64,000 nucleotides of DNA from Piezodorus guildinii (GCA_023052935.1 CM041292.1:88395169-88459168), one strand, 5' to 3'; positions 23,301 through 34,922 are shown, counted from the stretch's first letter. Made by a program: numbers and translations. Notes: generated from the letters alone by a model not told the origin.

Positions 23301-26300
23301 CGCTCTGTAAATGTAAAATTTAATAGTATTTAATATCGTGTAAATCTCATTCTGAATAAAATAGTTTCGCAGGGCTTAAATGCCGATATTTAAAATTGTC
23401 TTCCTATAAAGTACCTTTTATTTTGCAGATTCGAAAAAATTGACCATTTCATCTTGTTAGAATTGATAAAAATCAGGTAAACATGAAAGTTGGACAAATT
23501 TAATAACCAACTAAAGGAGAGAAGAGCAATTAAATATTTTTCACATATTTCTCTCGGAACGATTTAAAAGTTCTTAAATCGATTTTATCAAGGGAGAAAT
23601 TTAAAGCTGAGTGTTGCGCGCCAGATTTTTCGTTTATAGTTGTTTATTTAATAAATGTTTTAAAATATTTAGAATCCATTGTTTAATAATCAGTGGCTCA
23701 TCGACAATTTCGGTTCTTTTTTTTTACCTCTGAACAGCAATTATAATAACTGTCGAACAGTAAAGCTGATAATAACGATGTCGCTTGAAATTTCCATAAC
23801 TTTATTTAGCGAAATTAAAATATTTTACAATAATATAGAGCTATAAATCTTAATAGTACTAAAATTCATATACAACAAGCTAGTATTTTAAAATATTTAC
23901 CTGAGACTTTTGTACATGCTGGTGTGTATCGGGAGACCATATTCATCCTCGCCAACATGGTCAGTGTAGACCCAGGTCCCTCCGACCTGGGAGGTCTGTT
24001 CGTAGACGACAAGTTCGAAAAGATCTGGGAAAGCTGAGAGGTGCCGTGCCGCAGCTAGGCCAGCAGCTCCGCAACCGATAACACAAACCCTCTGCTTTTT
24101 CTGAAACACAACAGAATAATTTATCATTAAGGCAATTGATTATTCAAAACATTACTCCATTAATATTACCCTCCTAAATTAAAGTTTTCGGTTTCCGCTA
24201 ACTCCTTCTACAACCACAAGACGGTTTTTGATAAGGTTTTCGCCATCATTTAGGGTATTATTTCCTGAAGGTTTATAAGTAAAATACATTGCGATATAGC
24301 TTTCCTTAAACGGAAAATAAGTCTTATTTAACCAAGTCATCAAAAATTATTCCTGAAATAAAGGTAGTAATATAGACGTATAATATACCTTTGGAAAGCA
24401 CAACGATTTAGAAAAGTAAATATGCAATATAAGAATTTATACAATTTAATGTAAAGTTGCTGTAAGCTTTACATAAATAAATATAAAATATTTATAAGAC
24501 TAATAAGATAGGAACGTTTGTTATTTCTTTAGTTTTTGAATACATACATACCAATCAAGTTTATTTATATGGAAAAATTAATTTTTCAAATTATCACTCC
24601 TTTACTTTTAAATTCATTAGGGAGCGGCGTGGTCTAGTGGATAGAGCGCTGGTCCACTGTCACCCGGGTTCTGGGTTCGAATCCCAGCCATCACAGATTA
24701 TTATTTATTCTGTTAATTAAGCTCGCCCCCAGCCCTAGGGTATGGAGACCCTCCTGGGGCAGACCCAGCCTCTTTAAAAGTAGGTACCCAAATTGGGGAA
24801 AAATCTGGCGGTTGTGCTTGATCAAGGCCTAATCACCTCATTGCACTTCCGTCGGCCTGGAAACAGTACGAATCTCTACTTGTACATAGTCCAAGACCCT
24901 TTAGGGGTTGTCGAGGTACAGGTGTTTTTTTTTGTGACTTTTTTATTAGAAACAAATAAACTTAACCAATTGCACTTTCCGTTACGATAAACTAAAACTC
25001 CTTCAGCGTTAAACTCTAAATCGGTCAGAAAGAGCTTTTTAAACATAAATGAGACCTCATTCAATTTCTCCCAGTGCAAAGCGAGGGCGGGTCTACTAGT
25101 AATTTTATAATTAAGATCAACGAGGAGTGTAGGTGCATTGGAGTTATAAAAAATATAATTCAAATTAAGATAGAGAGGAATATAATTGTAATATCCATAC
25201 CCACAGATCCTTATTTACTACACATCAGATGTTCTGTGCGCAAGTTTTTCGGTGGCAAGAGAACATGATGTGAAAAAAAAAATCAATTTATTACAGAAAA
25301 TATCATTTAACATTAATTAATTTATTTATTTATCCAGATATCTGTCTAGCCTATTCGGCTAAACGGAATTTAGCGTCAGTGCTTTTCATCCGCTGAAACC
25401 CACTGACCTCTTCTATTACTCCTGTGTTCTTCCTATTCCTACTGGACTTCTTCCTCTTCATTTAACATTATCGATACTATTTGGTTATGCTGTATTTGGA
25501 GGTTCACTAAGCAATAAGGCCTCCCTCGTTCAATACTAAATCCAAAATTCTTCTAATAATCCATAGCACCAACGGAAATCCCTAAAGAAGTCTGAAAAGA
25601 AGATGGCAACAAGACCTATAATAAATACACCATACTATAATTTATTACCGGTAGTTACTCACCAAACTGTCACGACCACTTAATAAGATAAAATTCAAAA
25701 GCCTGGGTATGTAATTGCCTCAGAGGGAAAACCGAAAATGACAGAGGATCTCTGAAAACGTTTGCTCTCGGGATTGGAATGCATTGGAAATCGGGATCTT
25801 AGAGGTTATTGCTAAGTGGCGTGAAACTGATTTAAAGAACAATAATTATCACATTTAAATTAAGAGGATATTCCATACTTTAAAAAGTTATATATTAATT
25901 ATATTAACAACCTTCTTTTACCATTGTTTTTGTGCTGATCAAATGGTGCTAAGTCGTTGTGAAATGCACATAAAGTAGTTGCCGCCCTTGAAGTTAGCTT
26001 CCTGATTAAACAAGAGCTTATTTTTTCTATTCGAAGAATAGAATAAAACACTAAGTAACATTTATTGAAATAAAAGTATTAAAACAATATATAATAATAT
26101 AAAAATATATTTAAAAATGTATATTAAACCCACAACGCATTAAAATATGATACAAACAAAATTGTAGGTGAATTTTCTCACGATTTCAGCTCATAAAAAA
26201 TTATCAATTATCTTCACTAACTGTAACATAATGAACTAAATTTATATAAAAGTAGGCGCTATTATTGTTTATTAAATAAACTAGCCCAAAATGAAGACAT

Positions 26301-29300
26301 TAATAGATGAATAACACTTCGAGGTTCAACGAAGACATAAAATAATTAAGAGTTTCTTTGTCCCTCTTCTTAAAACTAACGGTTATTTAACTTAGACAAA
26401 GCTGATTGTTGCCACTGATATACGATTAGAAATTTATTTTGGCTGTGAAGTGTAAAATACCTTTTAGTTTTGCATTAAATGGATAAGTTTTTTCTTCTAT
26501 TTTGACGAGAGTTTTTTATTTTTTTTATTTAGTATGCAATGTATCTTAAGTTATTCATAAAGAAAATAATGTTAAACTATTATATAAAATTAGTAGTTAT
26601 TAATTAAAATAATTTAATCATAAATAACTCTGATGTGTTACTGTCTCCATCCAACTCTAAATGATCAGTACCCCCTTTTTTTTAAAGCTACAACACAAGG
26701 CATATTTCGTCCTCACCCTTAAATCATGGAAAAGGTCCACTTTTTTAATGAATTCCACTGGGGCCTACCTCATGTCTGGAATTTAACAATGTTACCATAA
26801 CAGTTATTCCGCAATTAGTCTCAAATAACAACCAGAGGAGATACTACCACCTCAAGGTGTATATATAAATTAACTCTATATGTAAACCCCTTGCTCCAGC
26901 CCTCAGATATTCCTGCTTCTATTGGCCCAGTGGTGACAAGGAGAAAGGTTGAAAGTTCAGCTTTATAAAATCCATGGTTCTTATTTTTAGTTCTCTTCAT
27001 GTACATTACCGTCGTTTTTGGTCATCATATTATCTTTCAATCATTTGAATGTAGGAGACATCCTGATGTTTCTCATGTGTGTTACCTCTCATAGGAATGG
27101 TATGGGAGTACTTTTGATTTTTGGGGAAGCTTATGTTGTGAAAGATGAGGGTGGAAGACGTAACATTCTTAGCAACTTCAATAAATCCAATTAGCATATT
27201 TTATTAAAATAACTCGTGATTATAACTACTTTGCCTCATTATATATGTATTTTCATCTGAAAATTCATCCAAATCAATAATCAACCCATTTGAAAAATCT
27301 TTTGATTTTACCTGATTTATAGATGTAAAAAGATAATCAAGGAATTCGCTACTCGTTAAATAAATCATTTAGAAAAAATTGACAGAATATACGTAAATTC
27401 TTTAATTTTCACCATTAACACATTAAGATTCCCGTTCCTGCAATTGATACTTTATGAGCCAATTTTCCACGTTATTGTAATTACTATTGACGACTCATTG
27501 CATAAACTTGATTTTGATTACCCAGCAAGTACTTAAAGCTAAATGACTAGTTCTCAGCAGTCGTAAAATTAAAGAATTTCATCAGAAAGTTATTTAGTAT
27601 TTTTAATTTTTGTTCTATCATTTTTTATAAACAGATCTAAAAAAAATATAGATTAATGTAACCATTTAATGATTATTCTTCCTACGATAAATAAGAATAA
27701 TTTCCTTCAAGTGACCTCAAAATTCTGTAGTAACAAATGTAACCTACTGGTTTTCTTTTTGAAATAATGTAGTTCAGAACAGCCCACAATATTTGATCAT
27801 ACTGTACAAATTAAAATATTTTCTGAGGGTTTTGAAAATAAATGAAATTCTTTTTGAGTTATTGTTTACAACAAAGTGAAGTAGGTTTGAGAAATATCTT
27901 AATAATGGCATTTTTACGAAGATATTTATTGTACTCCTCTTTTTACGCCTCACTGTCATTTGTTTTTCTCATACCTCCGTAATAACCCAAAATTTAGGAT
28001 AACAGATAAGATATCTATTTCTAAATAAAATGCGTCAGGGCTATGAAAGATCTATTTAAAACAAACGGAATCAGAACCCTCAAATACTTAGTAAGTGATC
28101 CCTGTATAACTGTTAAGGGAAATGCATATCCACAATATAAAGTCCTAAACTAAATCCAGAATAAGAGCTCATACATACTTAATTAACCATATAAATTTAC
28201 GAATTCTACATCAAATAAACTTTTAACAATAACAGTTAGTCGAAATGCGTATGAGTAAGGATAAAATTTACAAATCCACATTTACTACTTTCCGCATACG
28301 TAAGCTAAAGCAGTGAATGAATTTTGATGAAACTAATAGGGAAACATCTAAATACTAACCTTTAAAAAATTGATAAAAATCGAATAGATGGTAGTAGGTG
28401 TGAACCCATAGGAAAAAATAAATAATTGCTTACCTAAAGCAATACACTTACTAAGTAGCAATTAGTAACACAATGCTCGGGAATTATGTTATTAAATGAT
28501 TTAAAACACAGCTCTACTAGGAGGTGTAACGGATATTCGTTGTAGTGAGAAGTCGGGTCACAACCCATAGCTGCAATAAACCCCTTAACATTTGTTTATT
28601 TGTCCTTACATTCTCTTATATCTTATCTTCCGTTTTCGAACCACTAGCGCCTACTGGTTCTGAAATATTGGCCGGTTGCCTCTCTGGAACAGGATCTTCT
28701 ATCCTACTCAAAAAGCGGTTTCGACCAACACATACCTTCCATCCATAAACAAAGACTTACGTACATAGTGCGTACATTTCTACTTGTTCATTAGACTTAG
28801 AGTCATGTCTCTCTCGCTATAAACAGCTAGGTTCACAGTGCTTTAGAAGGAATACAGAGACAACTATGATTAGCTATGCGACCGGCCTGAACTCCAGTAA
28901 TGCCGTGAACTGCAGTACTATAATAAGCCTGTTTGGCTTAAATGAAGCTGGCATGGCACATTAAACCTTTCCCTCCTTCTACTCCAAAACAAATTCTCAT
29001 CCTTTAAGTGCAAAACATCTGCTTTTGAATCTATCACATCACTGCTACGCCGACTGGAAAACAGCCTGAGGAACGGGCAAAAGATCATATGTGTTCCTTG
29101 AAGTACAAACTTTTAAGCGTTTGTAAAGTTTCGAATTTAGAGATTTTTTTTCTCCATTAGTGCGAAGCCTCTCTACCTCCCGTTGTTAATTAACGAAATC
29201 CTTTTTGAGCATTCGATACCTCAAAATTGACTGCACAACAAGCTTTGCAGAGCTTCCTGAAACCTCGCTTTTTTGGCAAACTGAACTTATTTAAGGATGA

Positions 29301-30103
29301 TATTTTTCCTTTTTCATTTGCATTTAAAAATCCACACAATTTCTCCTAAATAATATGAAAAAAAACATGAATTAAGTGGGGCATACATATAAAAAGAAAC
29401 CTGTTTTTCAAGGACATGGGTATAATAAAAATTGAGTGGTCACTTTGTTAACTTTTCAAGATTGGGCTATAACTTGATATTTTCTATATTTCCTTAAAGC
29501 AATACCTTAGTTGTTTTTTTTTTTTCAATTTAAAGAACCCTTCGTGATTTAGCAGTCACATTGTCACATCCACATTTATTGACTTTATTGCAATAAACAT
29601 GTCGGTACTTTTATACATTAAACAAATATCTAACAACGTGTTAAATTCAGGCAGTCTCTGCACCCAAGTTGAGTCGTTGTGAAAATGATTATTCTTCATA
29701 ATACCATTGAACCAAAAATAGAATTAAATTTTTACTTTATGCACTCTAAATGAAAAGTTGGCAACCATTGTTAATATTTCTTCCACGGGAATATACATTT
29801 ACTACGACATGATGACATCTTCTAATAAAACTATAAAAAAACAATTCAATCCTGACCTATACCCTGAACATTCAAACAGAGGAAGTGATCGGTTAAAAAG
29901 AATGTGTATAGAAACATAGAATTATGATAACATAAATCAAAATTAAATTGATAAATATTGTAATAAAATTCCCCAGAAAATATTGGATTAATCTATGTTT
30001 CCAAAAGCAGTTAAATTAATTATGTTTCCTAATTATGACTATAGTTTACTACTAAAGCGAAAAATCACAATTAAAATATTATAAAAAGAAATATGCTCAC
30101 CAT
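14005..30103 (-). CDS. FMO: Flavin-containing monooxygenase gene (8 exons, 426 aa)
   Basis: FMOs use NADPH, FAD and O2 to oxygenate nitrogen- or sulphur-containing compounds. Insect relatives are often named senecionine N-oxygenase-like. Eight exons with GT/AG borders join in phase: 30101-30103 (ATG, plus leader), 23901-24100, 18133-18277, 17678-17802, 15824-16001, 15153-15306, 14511-14674 and 14005-14316. Domains: FAD site GCGAAG at residues 10-15; a TNLPKE region at 69; the FMO signature FPGEQLHSHDYR at 174-185 (FxGxxxHSxxYR); NADPH site GAGPSG at 199-204; and the FxTGY-type FYCTGY at 265-270. The length matches insect FMOs. No stop or frameshift was found, so it looks functional. The first exon assignment rests on phase and splice sites only. 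Introns hold a SINE, a Tc1 element and family C repeats. Confidence 0.92.
14511..14674 (-). CDS. FMO: FMO exon 7
   Basis: Residues 270-323, beginning YKYSFPFLSEKCG (completing the FYCTGY motif) and ending LVGLPFYVCAFSLFDLQ. Acceptor ATTTTAG, donor GTTTGT. Confidence 0.92.
15153..15306 (-). CDS. FMO: FMO exon 6
   Basis: Residues 218-268 plus one base, beginning VILSRHKDGDVIRD and ending EEVDTIFYCT. Acceptor TTATTTTAG, donor GTAAGT. Confidence 0.92.
15824..16001 (-). CDS. FMO: FMO exon 5 (FMO signature and NADPH site)
   Basis: Residues 159-217. Carries FPGEQLHSHDYR and VVVIGAGPSGIDL. Acceptor ATGTTACAG, donor GTAATT. Confidence 0.95.
17678..17802 (-). CDS. FMO: FMO exon 4
   Basis: Residues 117-157 plus two bases, FLHHVKLVEPLG to VFDAVMVCNG. 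Acceptor TTTTTTCAG, donor GTAAGT. Confidence 0.93.
18133..18277 (-). CDS. FMO: FMO exon 3
   Basis: Completes Arg68, then TNLPKEIMGYPDFPIPEFPE to RFNILQHVK, residues 69-116. Acceptor TGATTACAG, donor GTACGT. Confidence 0.94.
18560..18775 (-). mobile_element. Possible decayed tRNA-derived SINE
   Basis: The minus strand reads GAGGTAGCTAAGTAGTTAGG, like a tRNA A-box region, followed about 45 bp later by a weak B-box-like GACCGATTTTGAC. Only one copy is in the window, so the call is weak. It lies in FMO intron 2. Confidence 0.3.
19061..19965 (+). mobile_element. Dispersed repeat family C, copy 1
   Basis: About 0.9 kb and non-coding. It begins with a TCTAGTGCGGGCAACATTCG head and ends near GGTAGTTGAAAGTA. 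Near-terminal inverted repeats (ACTTTC.CTTACCT / AGGTAAGTGAAAGT in better copies) suggest a non-autonomous DNA element. An AC microsatellite at 19792-19815 lies at the same place as in copy 2. Confidence 0.7.
21021..21120 (-). mobile_element. Family C fragment
   Basis: Minus-strand match to the last roughly 100 bp of family C (TTTCATTTATCTGAAATGAA to the CGAAAATACACTCC region). Confidence 0.55.
21415..22994 (+). mobile_element. Tc1-like DNA transposon, copy 1
   Basis: 1.58 kb, bounded by inverted repeats starting CACTGCCGGACAAAATTAAA at the left and the reverse of CACTGACGGGCAAAATTAAA at the right, with TA on both sides (21413-21414 and 22995-22996). It carries a damaged DD34E transposase. 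It sits in the 5.6 kb FMO intron 2 and inside a family C repeat. Confidence 0.9.
21708..22730 (+). pseudogene. Tc1-like transposase (broken)
   Basis: Starts [11 protein letters not shown], then shifts frame near 21750. It contains a helix-turn-helix region (GFSQKHIAQRLQRSQSVVSR, then the TRRVGQGRPSS GRPR-like hook). The first catalytic Asp is in LVLFSDES (stop directly after), the second in a frame-shifted HDNARPHVA region (about 22431-22465), and the acidic third residue is in [13 protein letters not shown] (about 22514-22552). The C-terminus is [15 protein letters not shown]. Several frameshifts and stops are present, plus a run of about 12 G at 22287. Not functional. Confidence 0.85.
23901..24100 (-). 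CDS. FMO: FMO exon 2 (FAD-binding motif)
   Basis: Residues 2-67 plus two bases. KKQRVCVIGCGAAGLAAARH is the Rossmann FAD motif; YEQTSQVGGTWVYT follows, the usual second-strand region. Acceptor TGTTGTGTTTCAG, donor GTAAAT. Confidence 0.95.
24621..24940 (+). mobile_element. SINE-B copy 1 (tRNA-derived)
   Basis: The head has tRNA-like A and B boxes (TGGTCTAGTGGATAGAGCG and GGGTTCGAATCCC with a perfect T-stem CTGGG/CCCAG). It is followed by a roughly 240 bp body (GGTATGGAGACCCTCCTGGG, TTGGGGAAAAATCTGGCGG) and a T-rich end. It matches 42951-43258 throughout. The acceptor stem does not pair, so this is not a working tRNA. It is located in FMO intron 1. Confidence 0.8.
24941..30100. other. FMO intron 1 remainder, little recognised
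   Basis: About 5.2 kb of AT-rich intron. A short repeat-like end (AGACAGATATCTGGATAAATAAATAA on the minus strand in parts) lies at 25325-25350, preceded by a less AT-rich 100 bp that may be the tail of a LINE or SINE. Less AT-rich stretches at 26820-27170 and 28490-29100 have no coding or RNA signal that I can name. Confidence 0.4.
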
Positions 30104-30190
30104 TCTTGTAGAAGGGGTCTTGACTACTGACAGGTTGGTGTTATCCAGGTCGTAGCTGAGACCAGCTCCCCACCACTGTGGGCATCTTGG
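30101..30190 (-). CDS. FMO: FMO exon 1 (leader and start codon), proposed
   Basis: Exon 2 opens at its first base with the FAD motif just two residues away, so it needs only a Met from an upstream exon. Here ACAAGAATG is followed at once by a good donor, GTGAGC, in the right phase. An upstream ATG at 30183-30185 opens a 14-codon uORF ending at 30141. The transcription start is unknown; the upper boundary of this entry is arbitrary. Confidence 0.55.
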
Positions 30191-30367
30191 AAGATATATC
30201 TCTACCTCATTTTTATCATTATTCCTCGAATAATCGATGTTCTTCTTGTTTGTTTTTTTCTTATTAATAAATATCCAGCGGAATTAAATTAGTTTGGGAC
30301 AAATTATTATCATAGTTTTTAACATATATATGAAGTAATGCTAAAGAATCAATTATGCCTCTTTCTG

Positions 30368-30556
30368 GCACAAAGGGAATAAAAATTCTTGGTTATGCCG
30401 TCCTTCTGAGAAGACATAAAATGGTGATCCTGAGCCTCTGTGATGGCAGGTACTCCTAAAGATCCCTATCCTAATTAAATGTGGATAGGCAAATTTTAAG
30501 ACTACCGCTGTAGTATCGTCCAATTAGCCACAGTAGCATAAAGTAATGTTAAATAA
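30368..30556 (+). mobile_element. SINE-A copy, 5'-truncated
   Basis: Matches the SINE at 59971-60247 from AAAAATTCTTGGTTATGCCG to the tail AGTAATGTTAAATAAATAAA. The tRNA-like head is missing. It lies just upstream of the proposed FMO leader exon. Confidence 0.7.
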
Positions 30557-30777
30557 ATAAAAACAGAAAAAATAAAGTTTTTTATCTTTTGCACAGTAAC
30601 TAGAAGCTGTTTCCAATGGCATAAAATATATTTAATATTTTTTTTTGGTGTTTCATTGTTCTTTTACTTCTATCCAGGGGCCATATATTTTCATATTATA
30701 TTTCTATGTTTTAGTTTCAAACACATATTCTGTGTATCATGTTATGTAAGGTTTAATAATAAAATGCATGATTTTCT

Positions 30778-31007
30778 ATATAAAGTTGGAGGCTGATAAT
30801 TAACTTCACCACTATTTATTTAATTATGATGCACTAGTTTTTGGCTATAATTCCATCTTCTGGTGCAAAGAACATTTTTTATCTAAGGTGAGTGGGTACT
30901 TATACCTAGAAGCCTCATGTCTGTAAACATTATAGCTGAAACGTAGAGCATCATAATTAAATAAAATAGTGGTGAAGTTAAGTTATCAGCCTCCAACTTT
31001 ATATTTA
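30778..31007. mobile_element. Hairpin MITE-like element
   Basis: Arms of about 75-80 bp are inverted: the left reads ATAAAGTTGGAGGCTGATAA, and the right contains TTATCAGCCTCCAACTTTAT. The inner part continues through ACTTCACCACTAT and AATTATGATGC on both sides. A 12 bp direct repeat CATGATTTTCTA flanks it loosely (left end and about 31048). Confidence 0.65.
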
Positions 31008-31821
31008 AACTTTGATCTTCACCTAAAATAATCGACACTTAATTAATCATGATTTTCTAGTTATTTGATGCAGTTATTTGATACACATACAAAATATGCT
31101 TAGTAAGCATTTTTGTGTAATTACACTTTTAGTCTGTTAGGTATTGATTAGACTAATTTAATCATTGTTTCTTGGCTATACTAATTAACTCAGAATATTA
31201 TTTTATTCAGGTCATTTTCATTTTAAATATCTTAATTCCTGATTTCATTTTTTAAGTAATCACCCATAAATTTGTAGTTAAATTCAGGAGTAGTTGAAGA
31301 TACATTCCCAGAACTTTAAGATAATTTTGCTGCAGCTAAGTCTGAATAAATAATATTGTATGTCCAGAAATCTTGTCTAAATTGAGTTTAAATTTTGATT
31401 CAATCCCAATTTTTCTTGAATTAATTTGTTTATTTAAAATGCATGAATTTATCCGTAATTCCATCCAAGAATACTAACTTCTTTCAAAGGAATACAGCCC
31501 TAACTATCACTGACTGCCCTCTCTGTTATACTGTTACGTATGAAATCCTTAGTAAAGCTCAATTCCAACCATAACTCTTTCACGAGAATCTCTTATTTCA
31601 GAATGTAGTTCTACATTTACCTGCCGTGCATGGATGATGAATATGAACCAGGAAAAGTTCTAGAAAACCGACTTCTATTAGAGAACAGAAGAAAGTATAT
31701 TGGCAACTATCCATCAAATGAAGAGAATATGTCAGGACTAGGCTAAAAGGCTCTGCTGAATTAAAGCATCTCAATGCAAGCAATAGCACAAAAGAGAGAA
31801 GTATAAATACTTGGTATAAAA

Positions 31822-32710
31822 AAAAAATTTGGTGCGGGCAACACATGACATTCACTTTCCATGGTTGATAAAACCAATTTCAGAATCATTACACAGAGTT
31901 GAAAAGAATATATTGAGTTTTGTTGGAAACATATCTTTTAGATTAAATGATATAACAATAGAAATTATTATCAACAATGATCACTAAAGTACACGCCCTA
32001 TTCATTTTTCTGCATTTAAGTTTTACATATTTCTACATAAAATGACAATTTTTCTATAATCTTTGGGTTTCCAAGGATATATTACATGTCTATATTACTG
32101 TTCTTATTGTTGAAAAAACAAAAATTTCATAAAAAATACTCTCTCATTTCTCCTTCATCAGGTTATCAAATTTCTTCAACTAGTATATTTATCCTATCTT
32201 TATCAAGACTAATATGGTCAACATTTTCAAATCTACTAAATTAAAGGTACTATACAGAAATAAAATTTAAAATATCAGCATTTAAGCTCTGTCAGACTAT
32301 TTCAATCAGAATGAAACCTACATTATATTAAAGCACATTAAATTTTACATCAATATAGCGAGTTTAATCAAAATTTTGAGCCATTTTTGGAAAAATTTTA
32401 AAAGGTGAAAAATGCATGGTATACAGTAGGACGTTCAGTAAGTCGGTTTTAGTGAAAAAGTTAATGTAATATTTCGGACTTATAGTTGTCTTAAATATGA
32501 AATTTCAGTTTCATAAGACTTTTTGTTTTCGTGCTACACTGACCATAAACACACACACACCAACACACACAGACCTTTTTGCTGGACTCGGTCATTTGGC
32601 CTCATGAGATCATAAAGCGTGTATTTCCGGTGAAAACTCTAATTAGAAAATTTTCAAGATCACAATACTTTCCCTTACTATATGTTTTGTATATAGGTAA
32701 GTGAAAGTAA
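31822..32710 (+). mobile_element. Family C, copy 2
   Basis: Begins ATTTGGTGCGGGCAACACATG and ends TATAGGTAAGTGAAAGTA. It shares the internal landmarks ATTTAAGCTCTGTCAGACTA, ACACACACACC and GTGTATTTCCGGTGAAAACT with copies 1, 3 and 4. Confidence 0.75.
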
Positions 32711-33691
32711 AAAAATACTGAATTATGATAAAAATATAAATGGTGTTTTTTCATTGATTTTATATTTAAATAAATGAGAAACATTTATAATTGGATTTAG
32801 AGTAAGACATATTCAAGGATGAAATACAATTATGAAAATTTTACTGAATTGAAAAAGCAGCTTACTGAAATAACAACAGATAGCTGATTGTTCATTTAGG
32901 TTTAAAACCTTTCAATCTAAAGAATTTAAGACTAATAAAAAATATAAGGTATATTTAACACAGAACTTTACACAACAATTTAAACATACCAAAATATGAT
33001 GAAATTTCAGGAAAAACTGAACAGAAACCATCATAGAAGAAATGACCATTCTCTGAAGCCAGAGAATATCAGAAGAGATCATAAAATGAATATACTCACA
33101 AAAACAAGTAAATTAAATTCGGGAAAGGGATGCCACTCCTCTGGCTATGCTACTCAATAGTTTACCTTCAATTTGCTGATTGTTAGGATGTCCTTAATAT
33201 TTAGGTGTGAATCGAGATTTTAAAAATGTTTTTTTTTTTTAACATCATTTATTGAAATTTACAACTGTACTTCAAGGTACAACAAGTAAATGTGACAAAA
33301 GATAAATGGCGTGAAACATACTTGAAGAACAACTACCCAATGGCACACTCCTGTAACTTTTCTAAACTAGAAGGTCTCGAGGCCATTCTTTTCAGACGCC
33401 TCAGAGGATTGTCAGGAATTGAAGAGAAGAAAGTATTGAAACAGAGGATTAGGGTGAGAATGGAGTTTGTCATGAAAGAATGGTATCTAGATCGGGCCAA
33501 ATCAGCAACATACAGAACATTGAGGTCTTTATGGATAAGTTTGTTCGTGACAAAGTAAGGAGCATGAGGATTTTGGATTGTAGGGATTGGATACGGGAAG
33601 AATTTGATGGTTTAGTAGAGCCTCAAGCTCTACTCCGCAAGTCCATATCGGCCTATGATAGTCATGTAGATGAGTCTTTTGTAGTCAAGTG

Positions 33692-34258
33692 GAAGATTAG
33701 AACATTTGTCTAGTAAGTGTTAAAGAAGTCGAAACGTCTGCAGTTTCTGTGTTCAGTCTTGTGTGAGGGTTCCAAGTAAGGGTTTGACAAGGTGCAGTCC
33801 TAGATATCGGATCTGTTCAACCGGACGGGAATTATGAGAGATAGGGCAATGTAAGGTTATAGAAGGTAAAGTATTTGTTGATGTTGCATTAATTTTATTC
33901 TCAGTTCTGACACAACTCAAGGTTCTGAGTGGATGGAAGTTTGAGAGGCAATAGTTGGATCAGTATTGATTGATAACACACAAGTGTATCAGCATAGGTA
34001 GAAAGGAAAGTTTAGGATGGAAGGTTAGTGTATAACATGTAAAGAGGTCCTAGGTACTGTTTGAGGAAAACAGCAACTGACTAAAAATGGATGATGGAAT
34101 TATTATGGTTGATGAAGTTGTCAGTGAAGGTAGGATGGATTAAGGAAGTATGTTGGGGGAGGAATTTGCGAGCTTGTAAGCATCCTGGTGCAACTCGTAA
34201 AAGCCATGTTCCACGTGGGGAAGCCCGTAAAATACAGCATGCTCCAATGTTGATACAA
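33692..34258 (-). repeat. Deletion-rich duplicate of 34260-34915
   Basis: The same sequence order as the adjacent 34260-34915, but shortened by dozens of 1-20 base gaps and few substitutions. Both begin GAAGATTAGAACATTTGTCT. See findings: this resembles an unpolished read segment more than an evolved repeat. Confidence 0.85.
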
Positions 34259-34439
34259 TGAAGATTAGAACATTTGTCTAGTAAGTGTTAAAGAAGTCGA
34301 AAACGTCGTGCAGTTTCTTGTTGTTTCAGTCTTGTGTGAGGGTTCCAAGTAAGGCGTTTGACAAGGTGCAGTCCTAGATATCGGATCTGTTCAACCGGGA
34401 CAAGAGGAGTATTATTGAAGGAGACAGTAGGGCAGGATG

Positions 34440-34922
34440 TCATAGGTTTATGATGAAGGGTAAAGGTAATTTGGTTGGATTGTTAGCATTAATTTTAATT
34501 CTCCAGTTCTGACACCATACCTCAAGGTCTCTGAGGTGGGATGGGAGAGTTTGAGAGGCAATAGTTGGATCAGTATTGATTGATAACACACAAGTGTCAT
34601 CAGCATAGGTAGAAAGGAAAGTTTTAGGATGGGAAGGGATATAAGCTGTATAAACTGTGTAAAGAATGGGTCCTAGGATACTGCTTTGAGGAAAACCAGC
34701 AAACTGACTAAAAATGGATGAATAGGAATTATTATGGTTGACTTCGAAGGATCTGTCAGTGAGGTAGGACTGGATAATAAGGAAGTATGTTGGGGGGAGG
34801 AATTTGCGGAGCTTGTAAAGCAATCCTGGGTGCCAGACTCGGTCAAAGCCCTGTTCCACGTTGAGGAAGGCTCCCGTAAAATACAAGCCATGCTCCAATG
34901 TAGATGATACAACGTCCACCAC
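34440..34922 (-). pseudogene. LINE reverse transcriptase palm
   Basis: 160 open codons: AFLNVEQGFDRVWHPGLLYK (RT block with the FD catalytic Asp), then SQFAGFPQSSILGPILYTVY (the GxPQGS block, Gly changed to Ser), then LSTYADDTCVLS (the catalytic YADD, intact) and DLEVWCQNWRIKINANN. The rest of ORF2 is out of frame on both sides. Confidence 0.85.

Larger units (their letters stand above)
21385..23635 (-). mobile_element. Family C copy split by a Tc1 element
   Basis: The C terminus reads up to TATGAAATA at 21414 and continues after the Tc1 element at 22995 (TATATAGTAAGGAAAACC), ending near TTGCGCGCCAGATTTTT at 23620-23635. The Tc1 insertion therefore postdates this C copy. Confidence 0.65.

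Noticed and set aside
24640..24700. tRNA gene
   Set aside because: The T-arm is good but acceptor arms do not pair, and the whole 320 bp unit recurs at 42951-43258, so it is a SINE head.
28545..28748. 67-codon frame in FMO intron 1
   Set aside because: No recognisable motif or splice-phase link to FMO; the local drop in AT content explains the open frame.
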